Positions 29,801 to 37,970 of a stretch of 64,000 bases of DNA are shown in pieces. The position numbers and the translations under genes are program-made. The notes beneath the pieces were generated by a model that saw only the letters and a program-made list of their open reading frames with translations, searched no databases and was not told the origin of the DNA. The stretch covers positions 1 to 64,000 of the forward strand of contig NZ_JAHXBG010000015.1 of assembly GCF_020103725.1 (NCBI RefSeq). Direction: 5' to 3'. The DNA comes from Hyalangium gracile (GTDB lineage: Bacteria > Myxococcota > Myxococcia > Myxococcales > Myxococcaceae). The number at the start of each line of letters is the position of its first letter. Position 1 is the stretch's first letter.

Positions 29801-32800
29801 AACGGACTGTCGGACCTCGCGCATGCCTGGGTCACCACCCACCTGGCGCCGGACACGCGCGGTCGAGCGGTGGCCACCGTCCTGAGCTGGCTGGTGAACC
29901 GCGCGCTGCCGCCCTCCCCCACCGAGAGCCTCGAGTCCCTACGGATCACGACCGTCCCCACTGCCGTGCCGATGATCGAGGCGCTGGCCAGGGCAGCGGT
30001 GGCCTGGCAGTCGCGGGAGCAAAACCCGGAGCAGCTGGCGCTCGCGCTGACGCGGGTGCAGCGGCAGTTGGGGCACGCGAGGGCCACACGCCTGCTCCCT
30101 GAGCGAGATCTCGCCACGCTGGCCGTGGAGGTGCTCAACCGGGCCGTCCAGGAAGTCTCGCACCGGCCGCGCGGCGCATGCCAGTCGATGCTGCCCGGGC
30201 TCGTCCGGATTGCGGGGGCGTTGGGGTACGTGGCGGAGAGCTCCACCCAGGCGAACCCGGCGCGGCGCGCATGCGAACTGGCCGTCGGCCTCTACCGGGA
30301 GCTCAAGGGCGTGCCCTTCGACAACAAGCCCGCGCCGGAGCTGGCGACCCAGTGGGAGCAGGCCGTGGCCCTCGCGGCCGCGGACGATCCAGCCCTGGAG
30401 CCCTGGCTCAAGGCGAGCCCCGTGGCCCGCGCTCCGGCCGCGGGCGTCCGCGCGGGCGCCTGGTACCTCCCCCCGCTCAGGCTGCCCAGGCGTGAGGCGG
30501 TGACGGACGTCAGGGACTCGGTGAACGAGGCGCGCGAAGAGATGGTCAGCTTCGCGCGCGTGGCGAAGGCCACCTACGACAGCTGGGAGTTCGTCCTCAA
30601 CGACCACCCCTACTCCGACAGCTCCGCGGCGCTCATCTCGCTGGCGGATCGCCACCTGGCACGCGGGGAGCGCGACGCGGCCCGTGAGTCACTCCACCTG
30701 GCGCTCTGGTCGTTGTTGAAGCTGGAGAACGACGAGGGCCCCAATGTCTCCCCTGCGGATCGCGCGCAGCTCGGCTCGCTGCTGCGCCGGGTGCGGCTGC
30801 GGCTGGCGTGGCTGGACCAGGACCGGGACGCGTACGGGCGCTTCCTCACCCAGGCCCCGGCGCGACGGCTGAACGTGCTGGTCGCCCAGTTCGAGCGCTC
30901 CCTGAGACAGTACCGCAATCACCTGGCCGAGGTCCGCACGGCGCAGACCGAGAGCGACGCAGAGCAGCGGTTCGCCCTGGGGCTGAACCTGCAGCGCATC
31001 GACGCGCAGCATGCCCTCAAGCGGGCCACCCTGGACGTGGAGCGGGATCAGCGGATGCTGGCCCACACCCAGGCCACCGTCAGCCGGCTGGAGGCGCGGC
31101 GGCAGGAGACGCTCCGGCAGACCCAGGAAGGAGTGGCGCAGTTCAAGCGCGGGGAGCAGCGCGCGGCCCAGGCGCTGGACAGCCTGGGGCAACTGGCGAT
31201 GTCGGCCGCCGTGAGCTACCTGCCCGCGGTCGGTCCCGTGGGCAACCTGGCGGGCAAGGCAAAGGAGACCGCCCGGGCCCTCGACGTCATCCGCAAGGTG
31301 TCCTCCGGTGAGGATCCGCTGCGCACCATCGTCAGCTCGTACGGGCAGGACATCGTGACGCTGTGCTTCTCCAGCTTCGAGCAGGGCTCGTTCCTGGGGG
31401 GACACCTGGAGTCGGCGACCCGGGATGCGCTCAAGCAGTACGCCCGGAACGGTCGCATCGAGTTCAATGCCCTGGCCTCCGCGACGATGCGCCGGCTGGG
31501 CGAAGAGCTGTTCGACGGAGCCGTGGGAAGGCTGGCCTCGGAGATCGACAAATGGATCGCCCGGGCACCCGCGGAGCTCACCGAGCTCAAGCGCAGCTGG
31601 GATGAGCTGGTGCAGTCCGCCAGCGAGGTGCTGGAAGAGGGAAGGTTGCGCGTCGGCGAGCTGCGGCGGCTCGTCAACCGCGTGGAGCTGACGGCGGCCG
31701 CTCGGGTCAGCATCCTCCGCGAGGTGCTGGCCAAGGCGCCAGACGACGTCCTCCGCAAGGTCGTGGAGGCATTGCCGGTGGGCGAGCTTCCGGTGGATCA
31801 GGTGGTGGCGGCGTACCAGCGGCTTTCGGCCTCGGGAGCGGCGGGTGCCCTGGCTGTGGAGGCCCTGGGCCGATTCGTGGGAGGCCTCACCAACCCGAAT
31901 GCCTGGTGGCGCCTCTGTGGCCTCGAGGACGGGATGCTGCCAGGGCCAACGGTCTTGGAGACGGCGCTGAAGAACCTGTCGGAGTTGCTGCGCCAACTCG
32001 CGGTGAGCGTGTTGACCTTCGCCTCCGCCTCGGAAGCCGAGCGGGTAGCCGACCGGTTCGAGCGCATCCGCCAGGTGCTGGCGCTCATCGAGCGCGGCGT
32101 GCCCCTGCCCGCCGAGCGCATCGCCGACATCAACCTGCGCGTCCCGGATGCCGTGCGCGCCCGGATGCGCGAGGCTTATGAGGCCCTGGTGGCCGCCGGT
32201 GCCACGCCGGCCGCGGCACTGCTCGAGGCCGTGGCGCGAGAGATCACCCGGGCGGCCGAACAGGGACTCGCGGGCGCCACGGAGCTCAAGCCGTGCATCG
32301 AAGTGCTGGCGGAGCTCGCCTCGGGCCTGTCGGAGGGGACCATGCTCCTCCAAGAGCTGCCTTCCCGAGTGCTCGTGGGAGACGGCACGGCAGTCGAGTT
32401 CAGGACGGCGATCCTCCAGGCCATGAAGGAGGGCGTTGGCGCCCTCTTCCAGGCCGCGAACCTCAACCCCAGGACGGCAACCGCCATCCGCGGAACCGTC
32501 CTAGAGGCGCGTGCCTTCGTGGCCCGGGCCATTCGGGCGCTGGAGACCGAGGGGAAGACGGGCGAGCGAGCAGTGAGCTTCGACCAGCGTTTCCTCTCGG
32601 CGGAGGCGGTGTTCGGCCAGCCGCTGTCCATCGTACTGTTCGGGAAGTCGCGGCAGGAGATTGCCCCACTGCTCGGCGCGCTGGAGGAGACGTTGAGCGG
32701 CAGGCTGCCCCAGGCCAACGGAGTGCTGAGGGCGGTGCTGAACGCCGGCCTCGAGCCGGTTACCGACCCGGCCCTGGGCAAAACTGCCGCGGCGACGCCC

Positions 32801-34450
32801 CTGCTCAAAGCGTTGGAGAGCGTCGAGCTGGGCCTCGCCGGAGGGAAGAAGGCGCTGGCCGATCCCATCGCCTACACGCGCTTCCTCGCGGCCGATGTGC
32901 TCCTCAAGGAGGTCCTGCCCGTCATGCCTCCGCCGGGTGATGGGAAGGTCCTCCAGGCATCCCTGGAGAAGGCGCTGGCCAGCGGCGAGGGCATCGAGTA
33001 CCCGGCGCCCGTGAATGGCACGCCTCCGGCGGAGTCCCCGGACGAGCTGACACGGGTGCTGTCCAACCCGGGCGCGCAGGCCATGCTGGCGGTGCTGGCG
33101 AGCGCCTATCCCGCGGTGGGGATCGCTGTGAAGGCGGTCACCCTGGTCAATGCGTGGCTGAGCGGGACCAAGGAGAAGGAGCTGGGCGCCAGCCAGGCCA
33201 AGGCGGCGATGGCCGAGACCCGGAGCCTGGATCAGCAGGTGATGGAGGCGCGGCACCAGCGGGAGCTGGCGGCGCTCGAGTTGCTCGTCGCGCATGACGA
33301 GGTCGAGCGGGCGCAAGAGTCGCTCAGCGCGCTCAATCAGGTGGAAGGCTTCGCGGGGAGCGTGCAGGACCGCGACGTGTATCTCCAGCGGGTGGCTTAC
33401 CAGCGCATCTGGACGCGCATAGAGCTGCTCTCGTATCAGCTCTACATCATCCAGCGAGCGTTCGAGTACGAGTTCGACGCCGAGTTGGGGGAGATCTTCC
33501 AGCGCTGGCCGATGCTGCAGCGCTTCCAGCCGCTGCTCCAGCTGTCCCCCGGAATACTGACCGGGGAGTTCGACCGCACCAATGTCCACCAGGATCTGCT
33601 CCAGCATGCGGCGGATCTGGAGAATCTGCCCGAGGCGTTGCAGTTGGTGCAGGACATGGCGCTGGAGACGCGCTACCGCGCGACCGTGACGCTGTCGCTG
33701 CGGCATGACTTCCCGGATGCATGGGAGCAGTTCCGCCGATTCGGACCGCCCATCAGCTTCGAGACGAAGCTCCCGATGTTCTCGGGGCTGGCACAGAGCG
33801 ATCGCACCTTCCGCCACTCGATCAAGATCGCCCGGGTAGAGGTCAAGCCGCGGTTCCCGAACCTGCCTGGGGGACCTCCTGGCGTGGCGTCCATGCCTTC
33901 GGAGACGGTGGCGTTGGCGGACCTCACGGTGAGCATGGTGAGCCCACGCAAGATGGGTGAGCGGCTGGAGGCGTCACGCGAGAGCAAGCGACAGCAGTCG
34001 CTGCGCCTGGTCTTCGAGCATCCCGACCGACTGGGCCTGGCTCTCTTCCACAGCGGCGAAGGCTACCAGGTTGACGAGCGTGGCCACCTGCGCTGGGTGG
34101 AGTGGGGGCCGCAGGTGCTCGACAGCAACCTGGAAGTGGCCGACCCGGAGGCGCACTACAACGCGCTGGAAGGCCTGACGCCGGCCGCGCGCTGGGATCT
34201 GCTACTGGACCCCGCGGCGGGGATCCGCCCCGAGGATCTGGAGGACATCCTGCTCGTCGTGACCTTCACGTACGGCCGGCACGAGGCGAACGTGCGGCTG
34301 GCCTACAACACCCTGAAGGATGCCGTGCGCAGCAACACCTTCGTCGAGGCAAACGAGGCGCTCCGGCAGGCGGAGCCCGCTGGTAGCCCGAACGGAGCGC
34401 AGGCGCTCGTCACCAAGCAGGTGGAGCTGCTGCGCTCGCGGCTCTCCTAG
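26846..34450 (+). CDS. Giant protein (2534 residues) of unknown function with coiled coils
   Basis: ATG 26846 (MPITQRLKIID) is preferred to an earlier in-frame start at 26687, whose extension is proline/arginine-rich and atypical. No signal peptide or enzyme motif is obvious. A TPR-like helical stretch lies near residues 1250-1330. A strong coiled coil (about 1348-1441, Gln/Glu/Arg-rich) leads into the hydrophobic segment AMSAAVSYLPAVGPVGNLAG. A second coiled coil runs about 2115-2160 and is followed by aromatic helices (RIELLSYQLYIIQRAFEYEF). The last 230 residues are beta-rich: HSIKIARVEVKPRF, then a late LEDILLVVTFTYGR. This order faintly recalls Tc-toxin A subunits (helical pore stalk, then subunit-binding end), but I cannot confirm homology. 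It stands alone, with no TcB/TcC-like gene nearby. Two hairpins follow the stop. Confidence 0.85.
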   Translation: MPITQRLKIIDRNLLKVRYDDLAVHATSGWQTQPVPVQALEKVEIALAGRIVWYHRTWKTSGRCGRTERHVDHREASPHEENGRCGAALVAADSGQVVFAFPGNLGANSPRPEAMLGIPEELAGYANLRLACATVDALRGGGGDNAGSFSLRVTVDWLERHKRFLATVDRCIAQARQTNWEDANAAATADSMAASLVQWFAPRAVLSASAQEAFLQKLNALGTLLVGVKGVTAVQFADWLGEWMVTENAGGRLSFAPGWLLRGRAAALQGQFTLADSMFKSALVYAENKASVLYEQAKIRDMRGQLFSPTGKEVTSIAQAVARLTTKDAATVVGAYDLYKLSLAEGTGTLDANGAAKMEQAKASDILKAYDRHYAVARLAYLRHTTASLQESAAHFKMCRRLARFRHFTHRSRFPGYTLDMLFDDVQRSQPNPFHTGGRVGAQDVPVGLRRLPITLRATLQHIRPEGPGSSPILGDQPEAVLSVVDWLTINGPACSGDVLLSDGRLQALVADPAGSAQPVVSALWQRLSGNVRTLLFPSAESLRDQPVGLVSALASMGSPSSALAEEALCATDWLQNPFYWVSFLLQEATRPAGRIPPPRADLDWSAYRLDAVADQELKPGEPPRLTLTLLSPEAAAAVADCTLLGDRLRLDSLVLRNQGLTVLRMDLIYPGTTASPAAPPDRLQEIVIRMPKLASAPVLGRERDLTAGAQPDLKLELTYDGRDCVRQVTLNDYRAARAAEALDAAMAALGIVWTYELKLPKDGQGLLVGHPSLASAYTPFHRNLNPESYRSVSCQDARWALAQRGLGVEVAQCLVEDLGRRVAEVAAEEDATLTQERNEARLVLFDLLTGFFDRASDQRSGTDRLKACAASALLAESPPALDPERVLSSKRLARDVALRLLASLSGSGEEQELAVAHGLARFPVPLVPLQFPPVLETGKEPVETTEPDPERRAAARLTVAWLDALVRCASAPETAYKLARVAVSNGLSDLAHAWVTTHLAPDTRGRAVATVLSWLVNRALPPSPTESLESLRITTVPTAVPMIEALARAAVAWQSREQNPEQLALALTRVQRQLGHARATRLLPERDLATLAVEVLNRAVQEVSHRPRGACQSMLPGLVRIAGALGYVAESSTQANPARRACELAVGLYRELKGVPFDNKPAPELATQWEQAVALAAADDPALEPWLKASPVARAPAAGVRAGAWYLPPLRLPRREAVTDVRDSVNEAREEMVSFARVAKATYDSWEFVLNDHPYSDSSAALISLADRHLARGERDAARESLHLALWSLLKLENDEGPNVSPADRAQLGSLLRRVRLRLAWLDQDRDAYGRFLTQAPARRLNVLVAQFERSLRQYRNHLAEVRTAQTESDAEQRFALGLNLQRIDAQHALKRATLDVERDQRMLAHTQATVSRLEARRQETLRQTQEGVAQFKRGEQRAAQALDSLGQLAMSAAVSYLPAVGPVGNLAGKAKETARALDVIRKVSSGEDPLRTIVSSYGQDIVTLCFSSFEQGSFLGGHLESATRDALKQYARNGRIEFNALASATMRRLGEELFDGAVGRLASEIDKWIARAPAELTELKRSWDELVQSASEVLEEGRLRVGELRRLVNRVELTAAARVSILREVLAKAPDDVLRKVVEALPVGELPVDQVVAAYQRLSASGAAGALAVEALGRFVGGLTNPNAWWRLCGLEDGMLPGPTVLETALKNLSELLRQLAVSVLTFASASEAERVADRFERIRQVLALIERGVPLPAERIADINLRVPDAVRARMREAYEALVAAGATPAAALLEAVAREITRAAEQGLAGATELKPCIEVLAELASGLSEGTMLLQELPSRVLVGDGTAVEFRTAILQAMKEGVGALFQAANLNPRTATAIRGTVLEARAFVARAIRALETEGKTGERAVSFDQRFLSAEAVFGQPLSIVLFGKSRQEIAPLLGALEETLSGRLPQANGVLRAVLNAGLEPVTDPALGKTAAATPLLKALESVELGLAGGKKALADPIAYTRFLAADVLLKEVLPVMPPPGDGKVLQASLEKALASGEGIEYPAPVNGTPPAESPDELTRVLSNPGAQAMLAVLASAYPAVGIAVKAVTLVNAWLSGTKEKELGASQAKAAMAETRSLDQQVMEARHQRELAALELLVAHDEVERAQESLSALNQVEGFAGSVQDRDVYLQRVAYQRIWTRIELLSYQLYIIQRAFEYEFDAELGEIFQRWPMLQRFQPLLQLSPGILTGEFDRTNVHQDLLQHAADLENLPEALQLVQDMALETRYRATVTLSLRHDFPDAWEQFRRFGPPISFETKLPMFSGLAQSDRTFRHSIKIARVEVKPRFPNLPGGPPGVASMPSETVALADLTVSMVSPRKMGERLEASRESKRQQSLRLVFEHPDRLGLALFHSGEGYQVDERGHLRWVEWGPQVLDSNLEVADPEAHYNALEGLTPAARWDLLLDPAAGIRPEDLEDILLVVTFTYGRHEANVRLAYNTLKDAVRSNTFVEANEALRQAEPAGSPNGAQALVTKQVELLRSRLS

Positions 34451-34459
34451 GACGAAGGC

Positions 34460-34496
34460 CGTGGAGGCTCACGAACCGCTGAAGCGCTCCTCCACG
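34460..34496 (+). terminator. Hairpin just after the giant gene
   Basis: CGTGGAGG (34460-34467) pairs perfectly with CCTCCACG (34489-34496) across a 21-base loop, nine bases after the stop. No T tract follows, so termination may be weak or Rho-assisted. Confidence 0.4.
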
Positions 34497-34529
34497 AGGA
34501 ACGGCTCGCAGGGGCGGCCCTCGAGATCA

Positions 34530-34561
34530 CGGAAGGCGACATGGGGCTGGATCGCCTTCCG
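34530..34561. terminator. 10-bp perfect stem-loop between convergent genes
   Basis: CGGAAGGCGA (34530-34539) pairs perfectly with TCGCCTTCCG (34552-34561) around a 12-base loop. It abuts the last codon of the glycosidase pseudogene on the other strand. Symmetry and position suit a bidirectional terminator, although there is no T tract. Confidence 0.5.
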
Positions 34562-35739
34562 CTAATCTCCGTACTGGCTGTATTCGGTGCCGTTGCGCCA
34601 CACGTGCAGGGACATCGCATGGAGCCCCTCCCCCACCCTCACGAAGGCGGGATGGCCCGGGCCGTTCCACTGGCCTCCGAGCGCGGAGCTGTGGCTGTCG
34701 ATGAGGATGCGCTCGTCTCGCACGCTGTTGGAGAGCAGGTCGAGCTTCGCGATGTACGTGCGGTACTGGGAGTTGCCGAAGAAGCCCGCGCTGTAGATGA
34801 GGTACGACTGGCCGTTCTCGTGCACCACGAACTGGCCTTCGATCAGGCCATCGTGGTGGGGCCCGTTGGTGAGCAGGACCTTCGCCGGGCCCAGGAGCTC
34901 GATGCGGCCGTCGGCATCCTGCCGGAACTCGTGCGAGAGGATGGGCGTGGGGGCCTTGCGCGGCTGCCCCGTTGCCGGGTCCTTCCACTGCAGCCCGTTG
35001 CCATCCACCTTGGTGAGCAGGAACGTCCGCTCCCGGCCCTCCGAGTCGGTGGCCGCGGCCACGTGGCCGTCAATCATGCCGACGACGGAGTTCTCCCCGG
35101 CGGGCCCACCCGGATAGTCGGGCGCCACGTCCTTCACGCGGACGTTGATGTCGAGGAAGCCGTGGTCCTTCCACTCGCCATCGATGGCGGAGGCGGTGGC
35201 GTAGGCCGAGCGCAGGATGCCGGCCCGATCGCGAGCGGTGTAGTGCAGCGTGAGCCGGCGTGGCGCTCGTCGATCTCGGGGGCCCAGCGAGCCACGACGA
35301 GATCCCTGGGAAGGTCGGGCGAGAGCGGATCGAGCTCGCCGGCGTTCCACCACGCGGGGAGCTTTCCCTCGGGGAAGATGGCGCGGTGCTTGCCGTCCAC
35401 GATGTGCGGCGTCCAGGAACCACCCACGAGGCGATACAGCCGGAAGGCGAACGGCTGATCGTTGGTGGTGGCAATCAGCCAGAGGCCGGCGGTGCGCGCG
35501 CCGCCGGGGCTCTTGGCGGTCAGCCGCAGCACGAACGGGTCCGGCATGGGCTCGTGGATGAGGGGCTCGGGGACGCGCTGCAGGTTCGCGACGATGTCCT
35601 GGAGAGTGCGCGACGCCTCCGGCGGAACGTCGAAGACGGCTGCCGGGTCCTTCAAGGCATTGTCGCGGAGGCGGTTCGGCTCGAGCCGCTGGGTACCTGC
35701 GGTGGCATTCGGAGTCTGGGAGTCGGAGGGGGAGCTCAC
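34562..35739 (-). pseudogene. Frameshifted GH43-like glycoside hydrolase
   Basis: Two reading frames together encode one glycosidase-like protein. Upstream of about 35260 the frame reads PEPLIHEPMPDPFVLRLT, then LWLIATTNDQ, then LVVARWAPEID. This DP...APE spacing is typical of five-bladed beta-propeller GH43 enzymes. Downstream, a different frame continues the fold with RLTLHYTARDRAGILR, IEGQFVVHENGQSYLIYSAG and GPGHPAFVRVG to TAG at 34562. Adding one base near 35257-35260 would restore a single frame, so a 1-base deletion is the simplest cause. The likely start is GTG 35739, overlapping the upstream stop as GTGA. No signal peptide is seen. Confidence 0.72.
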
Positions 35740-36161
35740 ACGGGTGCGCAAGGTAGCGGAGGGGTCCTTTCGGGTTCCAGCGTTGGAGCCTGGGCGGCGG
35801 GGGTGTCGCGGTGCACGTCCTGGTAGGCGGACCCGAGCGTGGGAGTATCCGTGGCGAGCTGGCACATGACAGCGTCCTTGCCAACGAGGTGCTCGACCAC
35901 CGCCAGCAGGTCCTCATCCTCGAAGAGGCGAGGCTCGGCGAAAGGCGCGGTGAACGGCAGCGTCACGTAGTAGCGGGACGGGCCACGGTTGGGCAGGTGT
36001 CCCTCGCGGGCGATGTGAGCCTCGAGCAGCGGAGAGAACGCCTCCCGCCACGCCGTCAGGATCTCCGGTGGGAAGTGCTGCGGAAGCACGCAGAAGCCGT
36101 CGGTGAGCGCCTGCTGGGCAAAGGCCTCGATCTGCTGGGGGGAGTATCGAGCTTGCGTCAT
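35736..36161 (-). pseudogene. Truncated phytanoyl-CoA dioxygenase (PhyH)-like gene
   Basis: The 141-residue product begins MTQARYSPQQIEAFAQQ and reads through LTDGFCVLPQHFPPEI to YQDVHRDTP. The last contains the HxD iron-binding pair of PhyH-type Fe(II)/2-oxoglutarate dioxygenases. The sequence then becomes a proline-rich unrelated tail and stops. Family members are usually about twice as long, so the distal histidine and 2-oxoglutarate-binding arginine are missing and the protein should be inactive. The break point abuts the GH43 remnant. Confidence 0.68.
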
Positions 36162-36318
36162 GGCGGAAGTGAACCTCTCTTTTCCGTCGAGCGCTACGCT
36201 ACTCCTCGGAATATTCTGGCGTGACGACGGTGACAGCCATGCTGAGTGAAGGGTTCTACTTCTGCCACTCCTTCGACTTCGGGATGCCTCTCGAGACCAT
36301 CACATCCCCAACAGCCGG

Positions 36319-36557
36319 TTCGACTTGTGGGTGAACAAGCTCGGCCTGGGGGTCGCCTTCCAGAGGGTGACCGGAGTGAGCACCTGAAAGCAGGCGCTCG
36401 ACATCTTCAACGCGGAGCGGCTGGGGACTGCCGGACCACCGTGTACCGCCTGTGCGACCGGGGCCCACTGCCCCACATCCGCATCTCCAACTCGATCCGA
36501 GTCAACGTGGAAGCCTTGGAGCAGTTCCTGAGGGAGCACACAGAGCAAGGGCCGTAG
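36319..36557 (+). pseudogene. Broken excisionase/MerR-like helix-turn-helix gene
   Basis: The 3' part encodes TTVYRLCDRGPLPHIRIS followed by NSIRVNVEALEQFL, the recognition helix and wing pattern of excisionase-type HTH_17 proteins. The preceding half, KQALDIFNAERLG, is in another frame and follows an in-frame TGA at 36385. The gene therefore carries at least one frameshift and one nonsense codon. Such proteins usually belong to phages or integrative elements, so it may be a scar beside the Dpd island. No integrase gene is seen. Confidence 0.55.
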
Positions 36558-36775
36558 CTGAGGCCCTGTTGCTTCAGCCACGCCGGAGGAAATCGCGCTC
36601 TTGGAACCGGCAGGATGCAAGAGCCTCCGCGTAAACACGCTGGGCTGGTCCACGACTCCTAGCCGCCCGCTTCGGGGCAAGCTCACTCAGCCGACCGTCC
36701 ACCCGCCGTGGACTCCACCGTCCACACTGTGAGGCCCACGCCCCATGAAGGAGAGCCGAACTTTGCAGAGCCTAC
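36558..36775. other. Left boundary of the Dpd island
   Basis: I see no gene here. GTGGAC (36708-36713) and GTCCAC (36720-36725) form a 6-bp hairpin about 50 bases past the last stop of the leftward Dpd operon and may help end its transcript, though there is no T tract. Confidence 0.4.
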
Positions 36776-37933
36776 TTACCCGCCGCGCGCTCGCCGCTCG
36801 GACGGATGGTTCGCATCCCAGACGAGTTCCTTGTACTTGTCGAGGAGGTACGCGGAGAGCTGCTTGATATCGGAGGGCGTGTTCTCGATCTCGTTCCACT
36901 TGAGCTTTTGCCCTGGCCCCAAATCCCAAAACCCATCGGTCCACCTGCACACCTCCTTCAGGGGCGTCAGATCCTGGGCAAACAACTCCCGCTTGAGGTG
37001 GATCCGGTTCCGATACCGGTCAGCGATGGTGTCCATGAGCAGGCCCATGCTCAGGATGCCGGCACCATGCATGAGCCGTGACTTCTTGGGTGGTTTTGCC
37101 CAAGCTTCGGGGAAGACATCACTGACGGCCCCCCAGTAGGCGCACAGGATGGTGACCATCGGATCGATGGCCCCTCCCGCCCCATCATCCGAGCGAAAGC
37201 GGTAAAGGACCCCCTCGTTCAGGCTGTTCTCCAGCATCCTCAAGATGGAGTTGTCCTTGATGATGCCACTGGGGTTCGTGGGCGTCTGGATGAGACCGCG
37301 GAAGGGTGAATGCCTCTTGGCATTGAGGATGTTGAGGAGCTGGGACGGGAAGCGCTTCTTGAGCAGGCTCGACGGGAGACGCGACTCGGTGTTGGGGAGC
37401 AGCTCATAGACCAGGCCCTTCGCGAGCGGCTTGGTGGAGTTGACCAGGATGAACTGGTCGGTCTGCTCGGACACATCGTCCGTGATGAAGGCCACCACGC
37501 TCAGCGGGAATGAGTCGAGGCTCGAATCGCGGACTGCGGCAAGCCGCTGCTGCCCATCCACGACAAAAGCCGGTTTGTCCTCATCGAGCATGTCCTCCTC
37601 GAAGGGGATGCGCAGGGTTCCAGGGCGGGAGTACCCCTCGGGATGGAACTCCGAACCCGCCGGATCGAAGTGCACGCTAGAATTGAAGGCCAGCACGACC
37701 GCATTGGGAATCATCGGGCTGGGGCCCTCGATGAATCGCTTGATCTCGTCGATGTGAGAAAGGACCTCGGGCCGTTGGTAGCCGCGAAGCTCCCCTTCCT
37801 CATCCCTTCTCACACGAGAGATGGTCGAGAAGCGGTGGACCAGTTTCCCGTCTACGGAGAAGACGTACAACATCCGCTTCGGCCCTTGCTTCACCTGAAG
37901 CGCGGGGAGCCGAAGCTCACGCGTTTTCGCCAT
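36776..37933 (-). CDS. Second DpdB-like DGQHR-domain protein
   Basis: The product is 385 residues. ATG 37933 is chosen over 37966 and 37948 because GGAGG lies at good spacing and the start MAKTRELRLPALQVKQ then aligns with the paralogue. It has the DGQHR-type motif DGQQR (126-130), GYQRPEV (51-57) and SRLMHGAGILSMG. These features are shared with the neighbouring DpdB at 39254-40390 and with DndB-like proteins. DpdB works with DpdA to insert preQ0 into DNA. Why two copies flank dpdA is unclear: they may form a heteromer, or one may be regulatory, as DndB is in sulfur-modification systems. It is the last gene of the operon. Confidence 0.85.
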   Translation of the reverse strand: MAKTRELRLPALQVKQGPKRMLYVFSVDGKLVHRFSTISRVRRDEEGELRGYQRPEVLSHIDEIKRFIEGPSPMIPNAVVLAFNSSVHFDPAGSEFHPEGYSRPGTLRIPFEEDMLDEDKPAFVVDGQQRLAAVRDSSLDSFPLSVVAFITDDVSEQTDQFILVNSTKPLAKGLVYELLPNTESRLPSSLLKKRFPSQLLNILNAKRHSPFRGLIQTPTNPSGIIKDNSILRMLENSLNEGVLYRFRSDDGAGGAIDPMVTILCAYWGAVSDVFPEAWAKPPKKSRLMHGAGILSMGLLMDTIADRYRNRIHLKRELFAQDLTPLKEVCRWTDGFWDLGPGQKLKWNEIENTPSDIKQLSAYLLDKYKELVWDANHPSERRARGG

Positions 37934-37970
37934 TGCCACACCCTCCATGCCAACAGAAAGCCGCATCCCG

